Shown here: positions 1 through 8,171 of the stretch, in pieces
Position numbering within the stretch: the stretch's first letter is position 1
Layout of the letters: each line of letters begins with the position of its first letter
Source of the DNA: Sandaracinus amylolyticus
Lineage (GTDB): Bacteria; Myxococcota_A; Polyangia; Polyangiales; Sandaracinaceae
DNA length: 64,000 nt
Direction: 5' to 3'
NCBI RefSeq assembly: GCF_000737325.1
Contig: NZ_CP011125.1
Location: 10,263,336 to 10,327,335, forward strand
Notes under the pieces: generated by a model
The model's input: the letters and a program-made list of their open reading frames with translations, nothing else
Told to the model about the DNA's origin: nothing
Databases searched by the model: none
Made by a program: the position numbers and the translations under genes

Positions 1-329
1 TCGACACGAACGCCGCGTTCACGATCGAAGCGGACCTGCGCGTCGAGCACCGCCTCGACGATCACTGCGTGATCAATTTCCAGGTCGGCATCGGCACCCA
101 GATCTGGCCCGACGACTCCGACTTCGGCACGCCGCAGCCCGACTTCGTCATGGGCTTCGGCAACACCGGTCTCGTGGGCGGCGCCGGGTTCCGCTACTAC
201 TTCGACGCGCTCGGCACGACGCCGGCGTTCGCGCCCGCGCCCGCCGCGTCGGCGCCGCCGCCGCCCGCGGTGCAGTCGTCGGTCGAGCCTGCTGCGGCGC
301 CGGCCGAAGATCGCCCCGACTGGGAGTGA
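1..329 (+). CDS. C-terminal end of a beta-barrel-like outer membrane protein (5' truncated by window)
   Basis: An open frame enters from the left edge (first full codon at base 3) and stops with TGA at 327-329, so only about 108 C-terminal residues are visible. The visible part alternates polar and hydrophobic residues and is Gly/aromatic-rich (for example GAGFRYYFDAL), as in the last strands of an outer-membrane barrel. A low-complexity Ala/Pro tail follows and ends in DWE rather than the usual terminal aromatic. A strong hairpin lies just downstream. The function is unknown and the barrel assignment is inferred from composition only. Confidence 0.55.
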   Translation, partial: DTNAAFTIEADLRVEHRLDDHCVINFQVGIGTQIWPDDSDFGTPQPDFVMGFGNTGLVGGAGFRYYFDALGTTPAFAPAPAASAPPPPAVQSSVEPAAAPAEDRPDWE

Positions 330-349
330 TCGACCGCTGATCGCGCGAC

Positions 350-385
350 GAAGCCGGCCTCGCTGACGAAGCGAGCGCCGGCTTC
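350..385 (+). terminator. Terminator-type hairpin after the first gene
   Basis: GAAGCCGGC at 350-358 pairs perfectly with GCCGGCTTC at 377-385. A second inner stem (CTCGCT/AGCGAG) closes on a GACGA loop, and a short T-rich stretch (ATGTTTCTT) follows. It starts 21 bases past the stop codon at 329, the usual place for an intrinsic terminator. Confidence 0.6.
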
Positions 386-491
386 ATGTTTCTTCACCGC
401 GGTCCCCGGCGTCGCTCAAACATCGCACCGCATCTTCGTTCTCCGAAGGCGATGCCCGCATCGTGCGTGGCCGCCCACGGAGGACGCGACG

Positions 492-1031
492 ATGTTGGGA
501 TTCCTGGTCGGAACTGCGTGTCTGATCGGTCTGGTGAAGGTGGTCCGCGGTGGCGGCGCGTGCGGGCGCGGCTTCGGCCATCACCGTCATGGCTGGCACC
601 ACCACGATCATCACGGCTGGGGTGGTGGTTGGCGCCGCGGCGGCTGGGGCGGCGGGTGGATGCGCGGGCTCTTCGAGCGGCTCGACACCTCGCCCGGTCA
701 GGAGAAGGTGATCAAGCAGTCGGTCGAGGAGATCTTCGCTTCGACGCGCTCGCTGCGCACCGAGCTCGACGACACGCGCCGTGACATCGCGGCCGCGCTG
801 CGCGCCGGCATCGTCGACGAGGTGCAGATGGGCGAGCTCTTCGCGCGCCACGACGAGAAGCTGCGCGAGGTGCGCAAGGCGATGGTCGGCGCGCTCGCGC
901 GCGTGAGCGACGCGCTCGACGAGACGCAGCGCAAGCAGCTCGCGGATCTGATCGACCGTGGCCTCGCCGCGGGCGGCGGCTGGGGTCGTTTCGGCGGCGG
1001 GCCGTATCGCGGCCGCAGCGACTGGGCGTGA
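492..1031 (+). CDS. His-rich Spy/CpxP-like periplasmic protein
   Basis: This 179-residue protein opens with a short hydrophobic segment (MLGFLVGTACLIGLVKVV). A His/Gly/Trp-rich stretch follows (residues about 30-55, including HHRHGWHHHDHHGW). The rest is a long charged helical region with repeated Arg/Glu spacing, resembling the LTxxQ-type helical periplasmic proteins Spy/CpxP/CnrX (DUF Spy-like). The His cluster could bind a transition metal. It is followed by a second small exported protein and an OmpR/HK pair, so it may be the envelope sensor or the output of that two-component system. Membership in the Spy superfamily is inferred from architecture. A GGAGGAC ribosome-binding site precedes the ATG. 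Confidence 0.6.
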   Translation: MLGFLVGTACLIGLVKVVRGGGACGRGFGHHRHGWHHHDHHGWGGGWRRGGWGGGWMRGLFERLDTSPGQEKVIKQSVEEIFASTRSLRTELDDTRRDIAAALRAGIVDEVQMGELFARHDEKLREVRKAMVGALARVSDALDETQRKQLADLIDRGLAAGGGWGRFGGGPYRGRSDWA

Positions 1032-1066
1032 GCGAGAGACCTTCTTCGAGACGAGGAGAGATCACG

Positions 1067-1294
1067 ATGTTCTTCGGACGAAAGCTGCTGATCGGTCTGC
1101 TCGCGTTCGGCACCGTCGCTGGGTACGCGAGCGGCTTCGCGAGCTTCGCGCACTGCGCGCGCCGCGGGCACGAGGCGCGTCGCGACGCGTTCGAGGCGCA
1201 CGTCGCCGACGTGTGCACGCGCGCCGCGCATCGCGTGTACGAAGGTGAGCGCCACGAGGCGCGCCACGACGCACGCTGGGCGCACAGCGAGTAA
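1067..1294 (+). CDS. Small exported His/Arg-rich protein
   Basis: This 75-residue protein has one N-terminal hydrophobic segment (LLIGLLAFGTVAGYASGF) and then a charged His/Arg/Glu-rich tail with two cysteines. I chose the ATG at 1067 because GAGGAGAG lies a few bases upstream. A GTG at 1028 would overlap the preceding gene but lacks a good ribosome-binding site. It sits between the His-rich protein and the response regulator and is probably part of the same operon. I recognise no family. Confidence 0.5.
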   Translation: MFFGRKLLIGLLAFGTVAGYASGFASFAHCARRGHEARRDAFEAHVADVCTRAAHRVYEGERHEARHDARWAHSE

Positions 1295-1327
1295 GATCGA
1301 GCGCGTGACCGAGGCGGGCCTCCACCG

Positions 1328-2026
1328 ATGATCCGGGTGCTCCTGATCGACGACGATCGACGGCTCTTCGAGCTGCTCGAGACGTATCTCGCGCAGAACG
1401 GCGTGACGCTCGCGTATGCGCCCGACGGGCCCAAGGGGCTCGCTGCGCTCGGTGGAGGTCAGAGCGGCGCGTACGACGCCGTGCTGCTCGACGTGATGAT
1501 GCCGCAGATGGACGGGCTCGAGGTGCTGCGCCGCATCCGGGTCGAGAAGGGCGCGCTCCCGGTGATCATGCTGACGGCGCGCGGTGACGAGACCGATCGT
1601 GTGGTCGGCCTCGAGCTCGGCGCGGACGACTACGTGCCGAAGCCGTTCTCGCCGCGCGAGCTGCTCGCGCGCCTGCGCGCCGTGATGCGTCGTGGTCGCC
1701 CCGAGACGAGCGATCAGCGCATCTCGGCCGCGGGCATCAGCGCGGATCTCGGCACGCGCGAGGTGAGCGTCGACGGGCGCGTCGTCGAGCTCACCGGGCT
1801 CGAGTTCGACATCCTCGTCGCGCTGCTCAAGCGCGCGGGGCGCGTCATTCCCCGCAACGCGCTGCTCGCGGAGGCGGGGCGCGACGACGTCGTGGTCGGC
1901 GAGCGCACGGTCGACGTGCACATCTCGCGGCTGCGCAAGAAGCTCGGCGACGATCCGCCGCAGCGCATCAAGACGGTGCGCGGCGTCGGCTACGTGCTCT
2001 CGCGCGAAGGCGTCAACGGTGCGTGA
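1328..2026 (+). CDS. OmpR-family DNA-binding response regulator
   Basis: This 232-residue protein has a receiver domain (residues about 1-120) with the acidic pair DDD near residue 8, phosphoacceptor Asp55 in LLDVMMP, and the Thr and Lys switch residues in MLTARG and PKPFSP. A C-terminal winged helix of the Trans_reg_C type follows, ending RLRKKLGD...RGVGYVL. Phosphorylation by the adjoining kinase should control promoter binding. The stop overlaps the kinase start, so the pair is translationally coupled. The upstream Spy-like and small exported genes suggest an envelope-stress or metal signal (inference). Confidence 0.93.
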   Translation: MIRVLLIDDDRRLFELLETYLAQNGVTLAYAPDGPKGLAALGGGQSGAYDAVLLDVMMPQMDGLEVLRRIRVEKGALPVIMLTARGDETDRVVGLELGADDYVPKPFSPRELLARLRAVMRRGRPETSDQRISAAGISADLGTREVSVDGRVVELTGLEFDILVALLKRAGRVIPRNALLAEAGRDDVVVGERTVDVHISRLRKKLGDDPPQRIKTVRGVGYVLSREGVNGA

Positions 2027-3347
2027 AGAGCGCTGCAGGCCCACGCCGCCGCCCTTCGGTCGCGGGCTGACGTACTGGGTCCGCGCGAAGCTGCATCGCC
2101 GCATCTTCGCGTGGTTCGGCGCGTCGATCGTGATGACCGGCGCGAGCGTGTGGCTCGTGCTCTCCCTCGCGTCCGCGCCCTATCGCGGCTGGCACGAGGA
2201 CTGGGAGCGGCTGCGCCACTTCGTGGGGCACCAGTACGCGGTGGTCTGGGACGATCCCGCGGCGCGCGACGAGCTCGCGCGCACCACGTCGGATCAGCTC
2301 GACGTGCAGGTCGTGCTCGAGGACGCGCGCGGGCACGAGCTGTCGCGCTTCGGCGCGCGCGAGTGTCGTCATCCGCGCTTCGAGGCGCCGGTGATCCGCG
2401 GTGGGCGCGAGGTCGGCCGCGTCGAGGTGTGCGCGGAGCGCGCGGCGCCGCGGCCCGGATGGTTGCTCATCCTCGGCGTCGTCGTCGCGTGCGGCACGCT
2501 CTGGGCGGCGTCGGGCGTGATCGCGCGGAGGTTGGTGCGCCCGCTCTCGCACGTGGTGCAGGTCGCGCGCGACGTGGGCACGGGCAAGCTCGGATCGCGC
2601 GTGCGCATCGGGCACCACCGCACCGGCGAGCTCGGCGTGCTCGCCGACGCGATCGACGACATGGCGGCGCGCATCGAGAAGCAGCTGCGCGATCAGCGCG
2701 AGCTCCTCGCGGCGGTGAGCCACGAGATCCGCACGCCGCTCGGGCACATCCGGATCCTGCTCGAGACCGCGCGCGACGGAGCGGAGCGCGGCGAGCCGCT
2801 CGGGACGAAGACGTGCGACGAGCTCGAGCGCGAGGTGCTCGAGATCGACGATCTGGTGGGCGAGCTGCTCGCGAGCTCACGATTGAGCTTCGACGCGATC
2901 GAGCGACGCCCGCTCGAGGCGCTCGATCTCGGTGCGCGCGCGCTGGAGCGCGCCGGGCTCTCGATCGATCTGCTGGAGAGCGACGAGGAGAGCGTGCCGT
3001 TCGACGGCGATGCGACGCTGCTCGGGCGCGCGCTCGCGAACCTGCTCGAGAACGCGAAGCGACACGCGGGCGGCATCGTGCGCCTGGTGATCGAGCGCGA
3101 CGTGCAGGGCGGCTTGGTGTTCGCGGTCGACGACGACGGGCCGGGGTTCGCGGGCGACGAGATCGAGAAGGTGTTCGATCCGTTCTATCGCGGCGAGCGA
3201 CGCGCGGGCGCGAGCGCGGGATCGCTCGGGCTCGGGCTCTCGCTGGTGCGGCGCATCGCGCAGGCACACGGCGGTCGCGCGTGGGCCGAGAACCGTCGGG
3301 GCGGCGGGGCGCGCGTCGCGTTCCGGGTCGCGCCGCGACAAACCTGA
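2019..3347 (+). CDS. HAMP sensor histidine kinase
   Basis: This 442-residue inner-membrane kinase has TM1 near residues 30-50, a periplasmic sensor of about 95 residues, and TM2 (WLLILGVVVACGTLWAASG). HAMP, HisKA (phosphoacceptor His235 in SHEIRTPLG) and HATPase_c (N box NLLENAKRHA, DDDGPGF, GLGLSLVRRIAQAHGG) follow. The order matches CpxA/EnvZ-type kinases. The GTG at 2019 overlaps the regulator gene by 8 bases. The first 25 residues are poorly conserved in character, so a later start is possible. The partner is the OmpR regulator just upstream. Confidence 0.92.
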   Translation: MREERCRPTPPPFGRGLTYWVRAKLHRRIFAWFGASIVMTGASVWLVLSLASAPYRGWHEDWERLRHFVGHQYAVVWDDPAARDELARTTSDQLDVQVVLEDARGHELSRFGARECRHPRFEAPVIRGGREVGRVEVCAERAAPRPGWLLILGVVVACGTLWAASGVIARRLVRPLSHVVQVARDVGTGKLGSRVRIGHHRTGELGVLADAIDDMAARIEKQLRDQRELLAAVSHEIRTPLGHIRILLETARDGAERGEPLGTKTCDELEREVLEIDDLVGELLASSRLSFDAIERRPLEALDLGARALERAGLSIDLLESDEESVPFDGDATLLGRALANLLENAKRHAGGIVRLVIERDVQGGLVFAVDDDGPGFAGDEIEKVFDPFYRGERRAGASAGSLGLGLSLVRRIAQAHGGRAWAENRRGGGARVAFRVAPRQT

Positions 3348-3383
3348 CATCATGCTGACAGAGGTCCGCTCCACGATGCTCGC

Positions 3384-3758
3384 ATGAGCAAGTCGAAGAG
3401 TGTGATCACCTGGTTCGAGATCCCCTGCGCCGACCTCGATCGTGCTGCGCGCTTCTACGAGGCGATGACCGGCACGAAGCTGCGCCGCATGGAGTTCGTC
3501 GGCGTTCCGCACGCGATGCTCGCGTCGTCGGAGGACGTGGACGTCGGCGGCGCGCTGGTCGCCGATCCGAACAACGCGCCGTCGGGCAAAGGCACGGTCG
3601 TGTACCTCGACGCGCGCGGCGAGCTCGACGCGTGGCTCGAGCGCGCGCAGCGCGCGGGCGGGACGATCGCGCTCCCGAAGACGTCGATCGGCGAGATCGG
3701 CGAGATCGCGTTCGTGATCGACACCGAGGGCAACCGCGTCGGGCTGCACACGCGCTGA
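3384..3758 (+). CDS. VOC (glyoxalase/bleomycin-resistance fold) family protein
   Basis: This 124-residue single-domain protein begins KSVITWFEIPCADLDRAARF and ends in FVIDTEGNRVGLHT, the two hallmark segments of vicinal-oxygen-chelate proteins (paired beta-alpha-beta-beta-beta modules). Such proteins bind metal and act in isomerase, dioxygenase or resistance chemistry, but no substrate can be assigned. It stands alone between the kinase and a convergent P-loop gene. Confidence 0.85.
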   Translation: MSKSKSVITWFEIPCADLDRAARFYEAMTGTKLRRMEFVGVPHAMLASSEDVDVGGALVADPNNAPSGKGTVVYLDARGELDAWLERAQRAGGTIALPKTSIGEIGEIAFVIDTEGNRVGLHTR

Positions 3759-3762
3759 TCGG

Positions 3763-4299
3763 TCACCGGCGGAGGTCGTGCACGAACCGCGCGACCTCCG
3801 CCGGTGAGCGCAGTCGATGCAGCGTGAGATGCGTGGGGGCGGTCTCGAAGAGCGCGTCGTAGCGCGCGCGGATGTCGTCGAAGCGCGTCCACGCCCAGAG
3901 CACGACGTTCTCCTCGGGCTCGCGGCTCGCGAGCGCGCGCCACGACTCGCGGTTTCCGTTCCACAGCTCTTCGCGCGTGATCACGCGGCGGAGGCTGCGC
4001 GCGACGAGCCGGCGCATGACGAGCCCGCGCGGCAGGTCGAGCCACACGACCGTGTCGGCGCGCCGCTGCACGACATCGCCGAGCTTCGAGACGTACTGAC
4101 CGCACACGACCCACGCGTCCGACGCGTCGAGCCGAGCCTCGACCCGCGCGCGGAATTCGGGCGTCGGAAGCGGGCGCCAATCGGCCTGGTGGTGGATCGC
4201 GTCGAGCTCGACGTGGGGGAGCGCGAGGCACGACGCGACCGTGCGCGCGAGCGTCGTCTTGCCCGCGCCGGACGAGCCGACGATCCACACCCGGCGCAT
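3763..4299 (-). CDS. P-loop nucleoside/adenylate kinase-like protein
   Basis: This 178-residue protein carries a Walker A motif right at the N-terminus (GSSGAGKTTLA, residues 8-18), then HVELDAIHHQADW and VVWLDLPR, typical of the small kinase/FlaR-like (DNA topology modulation) family of P-loop proteins. These phosphorylate small substrates or nucleotides, and the substrate is unknown here. The stop codons of this gene and the VOC gene converge with only 4 bases between them. Confidence 0.75.
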   Translation of the reverse strand: MRRVWIVGSSGAGKTTLARTVASCLALPHVELDAIHHQADWRPLPTPEFRARVEARLDASDAWVVCGQYVSKLGDVVQRRADTVVWLDLPRGLVMRRLVARSLRRVITREELWNGNRESWRALASREPEENVVLWAWTRFDDIRARYDALFETAPTHLTLHRLRSPAEVARFVHDLRR

Positions 4300-4312
4300 C
4301 GACGCGATCGTG

Positions 4313-5323
4313 TCACGTCGGCGGCGTGACGCGCAGCGTGTCGTCGACGTGCACGCGCGGGGTCGGCTTCGTCGTCTCGTCGGCGGGCGCGGTCCAGCGC
4401 ACCCGTTGCTGAGGCTCGTAGCCCAGCTCGCGCTTCGCGCGCGCGCCGTCGAGCACGCCGCTCCACCGGAAGCGCCGGCGGTTGAGCGACCACTCGAACT
4501 CGGTGCCGCGCACCCGCGCGCGCGCCGTGTAGAGCGGACCGATCAGCGACGCGCCGATCGGGATCGCGATCCGCTTCGCGTACGCGATCGCCGCGCTCAG
4601 CGGGAGCACGTCCGCGCCGGGCACGTTGAACACGCCCTGGGCGCGCGATCCGAGCGCGAGCTCGGTGGCGCGCGTCGCGTCCTCGATCGAGATCACGTCG
4701 AGCATCGGATCGTGCCCGATGGGCCGATAACAAACGCGCGACGAGAGGTAGTCGAAGAGCTGGCTGCCGCACTCGGGCGCGAAGGTCTCGGCGAGGCGCA
4801 GCACCGCGATCGAGAGCGGTGAGAGCCCCATGCGCACGCACACCGTGAGGTCCGCCTCGACGCGATCACGCACCCGCTGCGGCATCTCGGGGCCCATCTC
4901 GATCGGATGATCTTCGCCGATCAGCGCGGGCAGCTGCGCATCGACGCGATAGATCTCCGCGGACCCGACGTACACGAAGCGACGGATCGTCGGGTGGCGC
5001 TCGGCGAGCTGAAGCATCTCGCGCGTCGCGTCGACGTTCAGCGCGTGCACGCGACGGCCCTCGGCGCGCACGCTGCGGTGATGCGCGGAGTGCACGACGG
5101 CGTCGATCGCGAGATCGCGCGCGGGACCGAAGAGCAGCTCGCGCACGTCGCGCGAGCGCGTGAGGTCGAGCGGCAAGTAGTGCAGCCGTCGATCCTGCAC
5201 GCCGGGCCACGTCCGCTCCGCGGCGACGGCGAGCACCGTGGTGCCGTCGCGCCGCGCGAGGAGGCGCTCCACCAGCGCGCGACCGAAGAGCGTCGTCGCG
5301 CCCGTCACCAGCACGCCGGTCAT
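4313..5323 (-). CDS. Extended SDR/NAD-dependent epimerase-like protein lacking YxxxK
   Basis: This 336-residue protein starts VLVTGATTLFGRALVERLL, a Rossmann glycine motif of extended SDRs. It continues with the DLTRSRDV nucleotide-contact loop and FVYVGSAEIY, where the catalytic Ser would lie. The expected YxxxK is missing: the equivalent stretch reads MPQRVRDRVEAD. It may therefore bind NAD(P) without standard epimerase/dehydrogenase chemistry. The ATG overlaps by 4 bases (ATGA) the stop of the upstream acyltransferase gene, so the two form an operon, suggesting a role in lipid or envelope metabolism (inference). Confidence 0.82.
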   Translation of the reverse strand: MTGVLVTGATTLFGRALVERLLARRDGTTVLAVAAERTWPGVQDRRLHYLPLDLTRSRDVRELLFGPARDLAIDAVVHSAHHRSVRAEGRRVHALNVDATREMLQLAERHPTIRRFVYVGSAEIYRVDAQLPALIGEDHPIEMGPEMPQRVRDRVEADLTVCVRMGLSPLSIAVLRLAETFAPECGSQLFDYLSSRVCYRPIGHDPMLDVISIEDATRATELALGSRAQGVFNVPGADVLPLSAAIAYAKRIAIPIGASLIGPLYTARARVRGTEFEWSLNRRRFRWSGVLDGARAKRELGYEPQQRVRWTAPADETTKPTPRVHVDDTLRVTPPT

Positions 5324-6165
5324 CGGAAGATCCCCTTTCGCTCGCGCAGTCCCTCGTCGACGAGCGCCTGCACCGCGGCCTGCACCTCGCGCGCGAGCGT
5401 TCGTGCCGCGGCGGGATCGTCGGCCTGTCGCGCCGAGAAGCGCCCGCGCGGATCGATCGGCGCGCCGTAGCGGATGCGGTAGCGCACCGGCAGCGGGATC
5501 GGCGTCGCGGGGATGGGCAGGTAGGGCGCGCCCCACGCGTGGAACGACTCGATGCGCGCGAGCTCGGGCCACTGCTCCTCGGACCCGATGATGCCGACCG
5601 GCACGATCGGCGCACCGTGTTGGATCGCGAGCTCGGCGTGGCCGACGCGGAACGGGCGCAGCTGGTAGCGCTCCGCGAAGGGCTTCGCGATCCCGGGCAC
5701 GCCCTCGGGGAAGATGCCGAGGAGCTCTCCGTCGTCGAGCAGGCGGTCGACCGTCCCGCGCGTGCCGCCGACCACGCCGCTGCGGCTGAACGCGGTGCCG
5801 ACGAACGGCAGTCGCGGCACGAACGTGTCGGCGACCATGCGCGCGACGCGCGGCGGGCTCGTCTGCCGCAGCACGTCGGCCCACAGCATCATTCCGTCGA
5901 GCGGCAAGAGGCCCGCGTGGTTCGCGGCGAGGATCGCAGGGCCCGTGCTCGGGACGTGCTCGGCGCCGCGCGAGTCCACGCGGAACCACACGTCGTAGAG
6001 GAAGCGTGTGGTCGCGGCCGAGAGCTTCACCGAGTCCGGGTGCATGCCCAGCCGGTCCCAGCCGTGCCCTGCATCGCGCAGCTGCAGCCCGGCGAGGCGC
6101 TCTCGCTGCGCGGCGGGCAAGAGCGCGCGCGTCACTGCGCGCGAGACGTGGCCGGCGAGGCTCAT
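5320..6165 (-). CDS. PlsC-type 1-acyl-glycerol-phosphate (lysophospholipid) acyltransferase
   Basis: This 281-residue protein carries the catalytic NHxxxxxD box (NHAGLLPLD, residues about 84-92) and the substrate-binding FPEGVPG motif, with the later IVPVGIIGSE strand typical of PlsC-fold acyltransferases. It would transfer an acyl chain from acyl-CoA or ACP to a lysophospholipid or similar acceptor at the inner membrane. It is the first gene of a two-gene unit with the overlapping SDR gene. The acceptor is unknown. Confidence 0.88.
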   Translation of the reverse strand: MSLAGHVSRAVTRALLPAAQRERLAGLQLRDAGHGWDRLGMHPDSVKLSAATTRFLYDVWFRVDSRGAEHVPSTGPAILAANHAGLLPLDGMMLWADVLRQTSPPRVARMVADTFVPRLPFVGTAFSRSGVVGGTRGTVDRLLDDGELLGIFPEGVPGIAKPFAERYQLRPFRVGHAELAIQHGAPIVPVGIIGSEEQWPELARIESFHAWGAPYLPIPATPIPLPVRYRIRYGAPIDPRGRFSARQADDPAAARTLAREVQAAVQALVDEGLRERKGIFR

Positions 6166-6207
6166 GTCCCTCGCACGTGCGCACCGACGTGTGATCGCGC
6201 AATCCGG

Positions 6208-6822
6208 TCACGCTCGCGGGGCGCGACGCATCATCCACGCCCGCAGATCCCCGAGCGCCGGGATCGTGACCTCCTCTGCGATCTCGAACCCGTGCCGCTG
6301 GTAGAGCAGCACGCTCTCGCGGCGATCGGTCTCGAGGTACGCCAGCATCCGCGCCTGGTCGGCGCGCGCACAGAACGCTCGCAGCAGCGCGCTTCCGACG
6401 CCGCGTCCCTGCACCGCGGGCTCGACCCCGAGCACCCAGAGGTAGAAGTGCGGCTCCCGCGGATGGAACGGATGCACCTCGTGGTCGTATCGCGCGTAGC
6501 GCCATGCGCCGCGCACGCCGGTCCCGAGCGCGCCTCCCGCCATCCACGGATACACGCTCGCGCGCAGCGGCCATGCACCCGGCGCGAACGAGAGCTGCGC
6601 GCCGACGATGCGCTCGCCCTCGCGCACGACCTCGATCGTCCCCGCGCGGCGCGCCGCCTCGACGAGCCCGCGGTTGAGCCACGCGACGCGCGAGAGGCGT
6701 GTATCGCGATCGCAGAACGAGAGGCACGCCCTCGCGACCGGGTTCTCGGAGAACGCACGTCCGAGCATCTCGCCCGCCGCGCGTCCTTCGTGATCACGCA
6801 TCGCCTCGATGCGCCAGCTCAT
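6208..6822 (-). CDS. GNAT-family N-acetyltransferase
   Basis: This 204-residue protein shows the GNAT motif A acetyl-CoA loop (VQGRGVGSALLRAFC) and motif B (LLYQRHGFEIAEEV). The ATG at 6822 overlaps the stop of the upstream nuclease gene by 4 bases (ATGA), so it is co-translated as the third gene of the methyltransferase-nuclease operon. The acceptor substrate is unknown. It could act on a small molecule or on the neighbouring proteins, but nothing in the sequence decides. Confidence 0.85.
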   Translation of the reverse strand: MSWRIEAMRDHEGRAAGEMLGRAFSENPVARACLSFCDRDTRLSRVAWLNRGLVEAARRAGTIEVVREGERIVGAQLSFAPGAWPLRASVYPWMAGGALGTGVRGAWRYARYDHEVHPFHPREPHFYLWVLGVEPAVQGRGVGSALLRAFCARADQARMLAYLETDRRESVLLYQRHGFEIAEEVTIPALGDLRAWMMRRAPRA

Positions 6823-7292
6823 GCCTTCTTCCCGATCGTGAACGGCGACTTTCCGCGCACCACAAGGTCCCACCACTTGAAGGTCATCGCGAGCGCCGCA
6901 TCGAGCTCGCGCGTCTGATCGCTCGGCGCGAGCGAGTCTCCGTCGGGCTCGCAGTACGCCGCGAGCGGCGAGGCGCGCAGCATGTGCAGGATCCCACCGC
7001 TCCAGCCCTTGCCCGCGTAGACGAGGCACACCGGCATGTCGAGCTGCTCCATGTCGGCGAGCGCGTAGGGGATCTTCTCGTCCGCAGTGCCCGCCGTGTC
7101 CTGGTACTTGCACTCGAGGCCCATCGCGACGCGCGTCTGCTCCTCGAGGATCAAGATGTCGAGCCGCCGGTTCTTCCCGATGATCGTCTTGCCGAGATAG
7201 ACCTCGCGATAGACCGTGATCCCGCGGTGCCCGAAGTTGTGCACCACGTACGACGCGATCAGGTTCGCGTACTGCGTCCCGGTGAGCGGCAT
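6819..7292 (-). CDS. Small PD-(D/E)XK nuclease, likely restriction partner of the adjacent methyltransferase
   Basis: The core reads RRLDILIL...GLECKYQD, giving D-x14-E-x-K (Asp51, Glu66, Lys68 counting from the GTG at 7310; Asp45, Glu60, Lys62 from the ATG at 7292). An upstream helix Glu lies in TVYREVYLG. This is the catalytic signature of the PD-(D/E)XK fold. At about 157 residues it is close to the minimum for the fold. It lies 45 bases after a DNA methyltransferase gene on the same strand and overlaps the following acetyltransferase gene. Cleavage of unmethylated sites is inferred from this pairing. The alternative is a defence or repair nuclease unrelated to the methylase. The start could be the GTG at 7310 instead. 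Confidence 0.72.
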   Translation of the reverse strand: MPLTGTQYANLIASYVVHNFGHRGITVYREVYLGKTIIGKNRRLDILILEEQTRVAMGLECKYQDTAGTADEKIPYALADMEQLDMPVCLVYAGKGWSGGILHMLRASPLAAYCEPDGDSLAPSDQTRELDAALAMTFKWWDLVVRGKSPFTIGKKA

Positions 7293-7337
7293 GCGTGCCG
7301 CGCTTACCACCCAAAGCTCGAGACGTCACCGCGAGCG

Positions 7338-8096
7338 TCAGAACGCCAGGAGCGTGCGCGGGAAAGGCGGCGCCCCGAGCCGCGTCGCGCCCGTCGTCCC
7401 CAGCCGCTCCTCGGCGATCGCGAGCGCCTTCTCGCTGATGTCGTTGCCCCAGAACGATCGCCCGACCTCGATCGCCGCGAGCCCCGCGGAGCCGGTGCCC
7501 ATGAATGGGTCGATGACGATCTCACCCGGCGCGGTGCTCTGCTCGATCAGCACGCGGTTCACGCGCACCGGCTTCTCGGTGGGATAGCCCCGGTGGATGC
7601 GCTTCTCCACGATCACGTCGGAGATCCCGAGGTCGTTGAGCCGGCGCTTCCCCTTCTCGAAGAAGAGGATCATCTCGTACGTCGACCGGTAGTGGTAGCC
7701 CATGCCCATCGTCACCTTCGACCAGATGAGCGGCTTCCAGAACTTGAACCCGACCTTCTCGCCGACCGGCTTGGCGTGGAACGCGGTCTCCTGATCGCAG
7801 AAGAGATAGAAGTGCGTGTTCTTCCGCATCACGCGGTGCACCTCGCGGAAGAGCTCCTCGAAGCGCGCGTTCGGGAAGACCGTGAACCAGTCGTTGCTCG
7901 ACGACTTGCTGTGCTTGAGCCGCGTCGTCGTGCCCACCGCGCGGTGCTTCTCGAGCGACTCGTACGGCGGGTCGGTCACGACGAGATCGACCGACGCGTC
8001 CGGCAGGCCACGCAGCCACGCGACGGCATCGAGCCGGCTGAGCCAATACGAAGCGGTCGGAACGGCGGCCTCGGGCACGGGGTCAGGCATTAGCAC
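7338..8096 (-). CDS. Beta-class DNA (N6-adenine or N4-cytosine) methyltransferase
   Basis: This 252-residue protein has the catalytic DPPY at residues 42-45, followed late by the SAM-binding DPFMGTGSAG. That order (catalytic before SAM motif) defines beta-class amino-methyltransferases. Between them a region with KPLIWSKVTMGMGYHYRSTYE and the later GYPTEKP resembles Type II/III and CcrM-like enzymes. It is first in a three-gene operon with a PD-(D/E)XK nuclease and a GNAT protein. A GTG at 8096 has GAGG at good spacing; an ATG at 8090 is the alternative start. The recognition sequence cannot be predicted. Confidence 0.9.
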   Translation of the reverse strand: MLMPDPVPEAAVPTASYWLSRLDAVAWLRGLPDASVDLVVTDPPYESLEKHRAVGTTTRLKHSKSSSNDWFTVFPNARFEELFREVHRVMRKNTHFYLFCDQETAFHAKPVGEKVGFKFWKPLIWSKVTMGMGYHYRSTYEMILFFEKGKRRLNDLGISDVIVEKRIHRGYPTEKPVRVNRVLIEQSTAPGEIVIDPFMGTGSAGLAAIEVGRSFWGNDISEKALAIAEERLGTTGATRLGAPPFPRTLLAF

Positions 8097-8171
8097 GGGG
8101 GCCTCGTCGCGCCCTCGGGTCTCGGACTGACGTGTTGCCGGCGGCCCCGGCCGTCCTCAGGATCGCAGGGC

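Noticed and set aside
5324..6727. Long N-terminal extension of the SDR gene
   Set aside because: The added residues overlap the PlsC gene in another frame and have no domain; the Rossmann motif starts right at the ATG at 5323.
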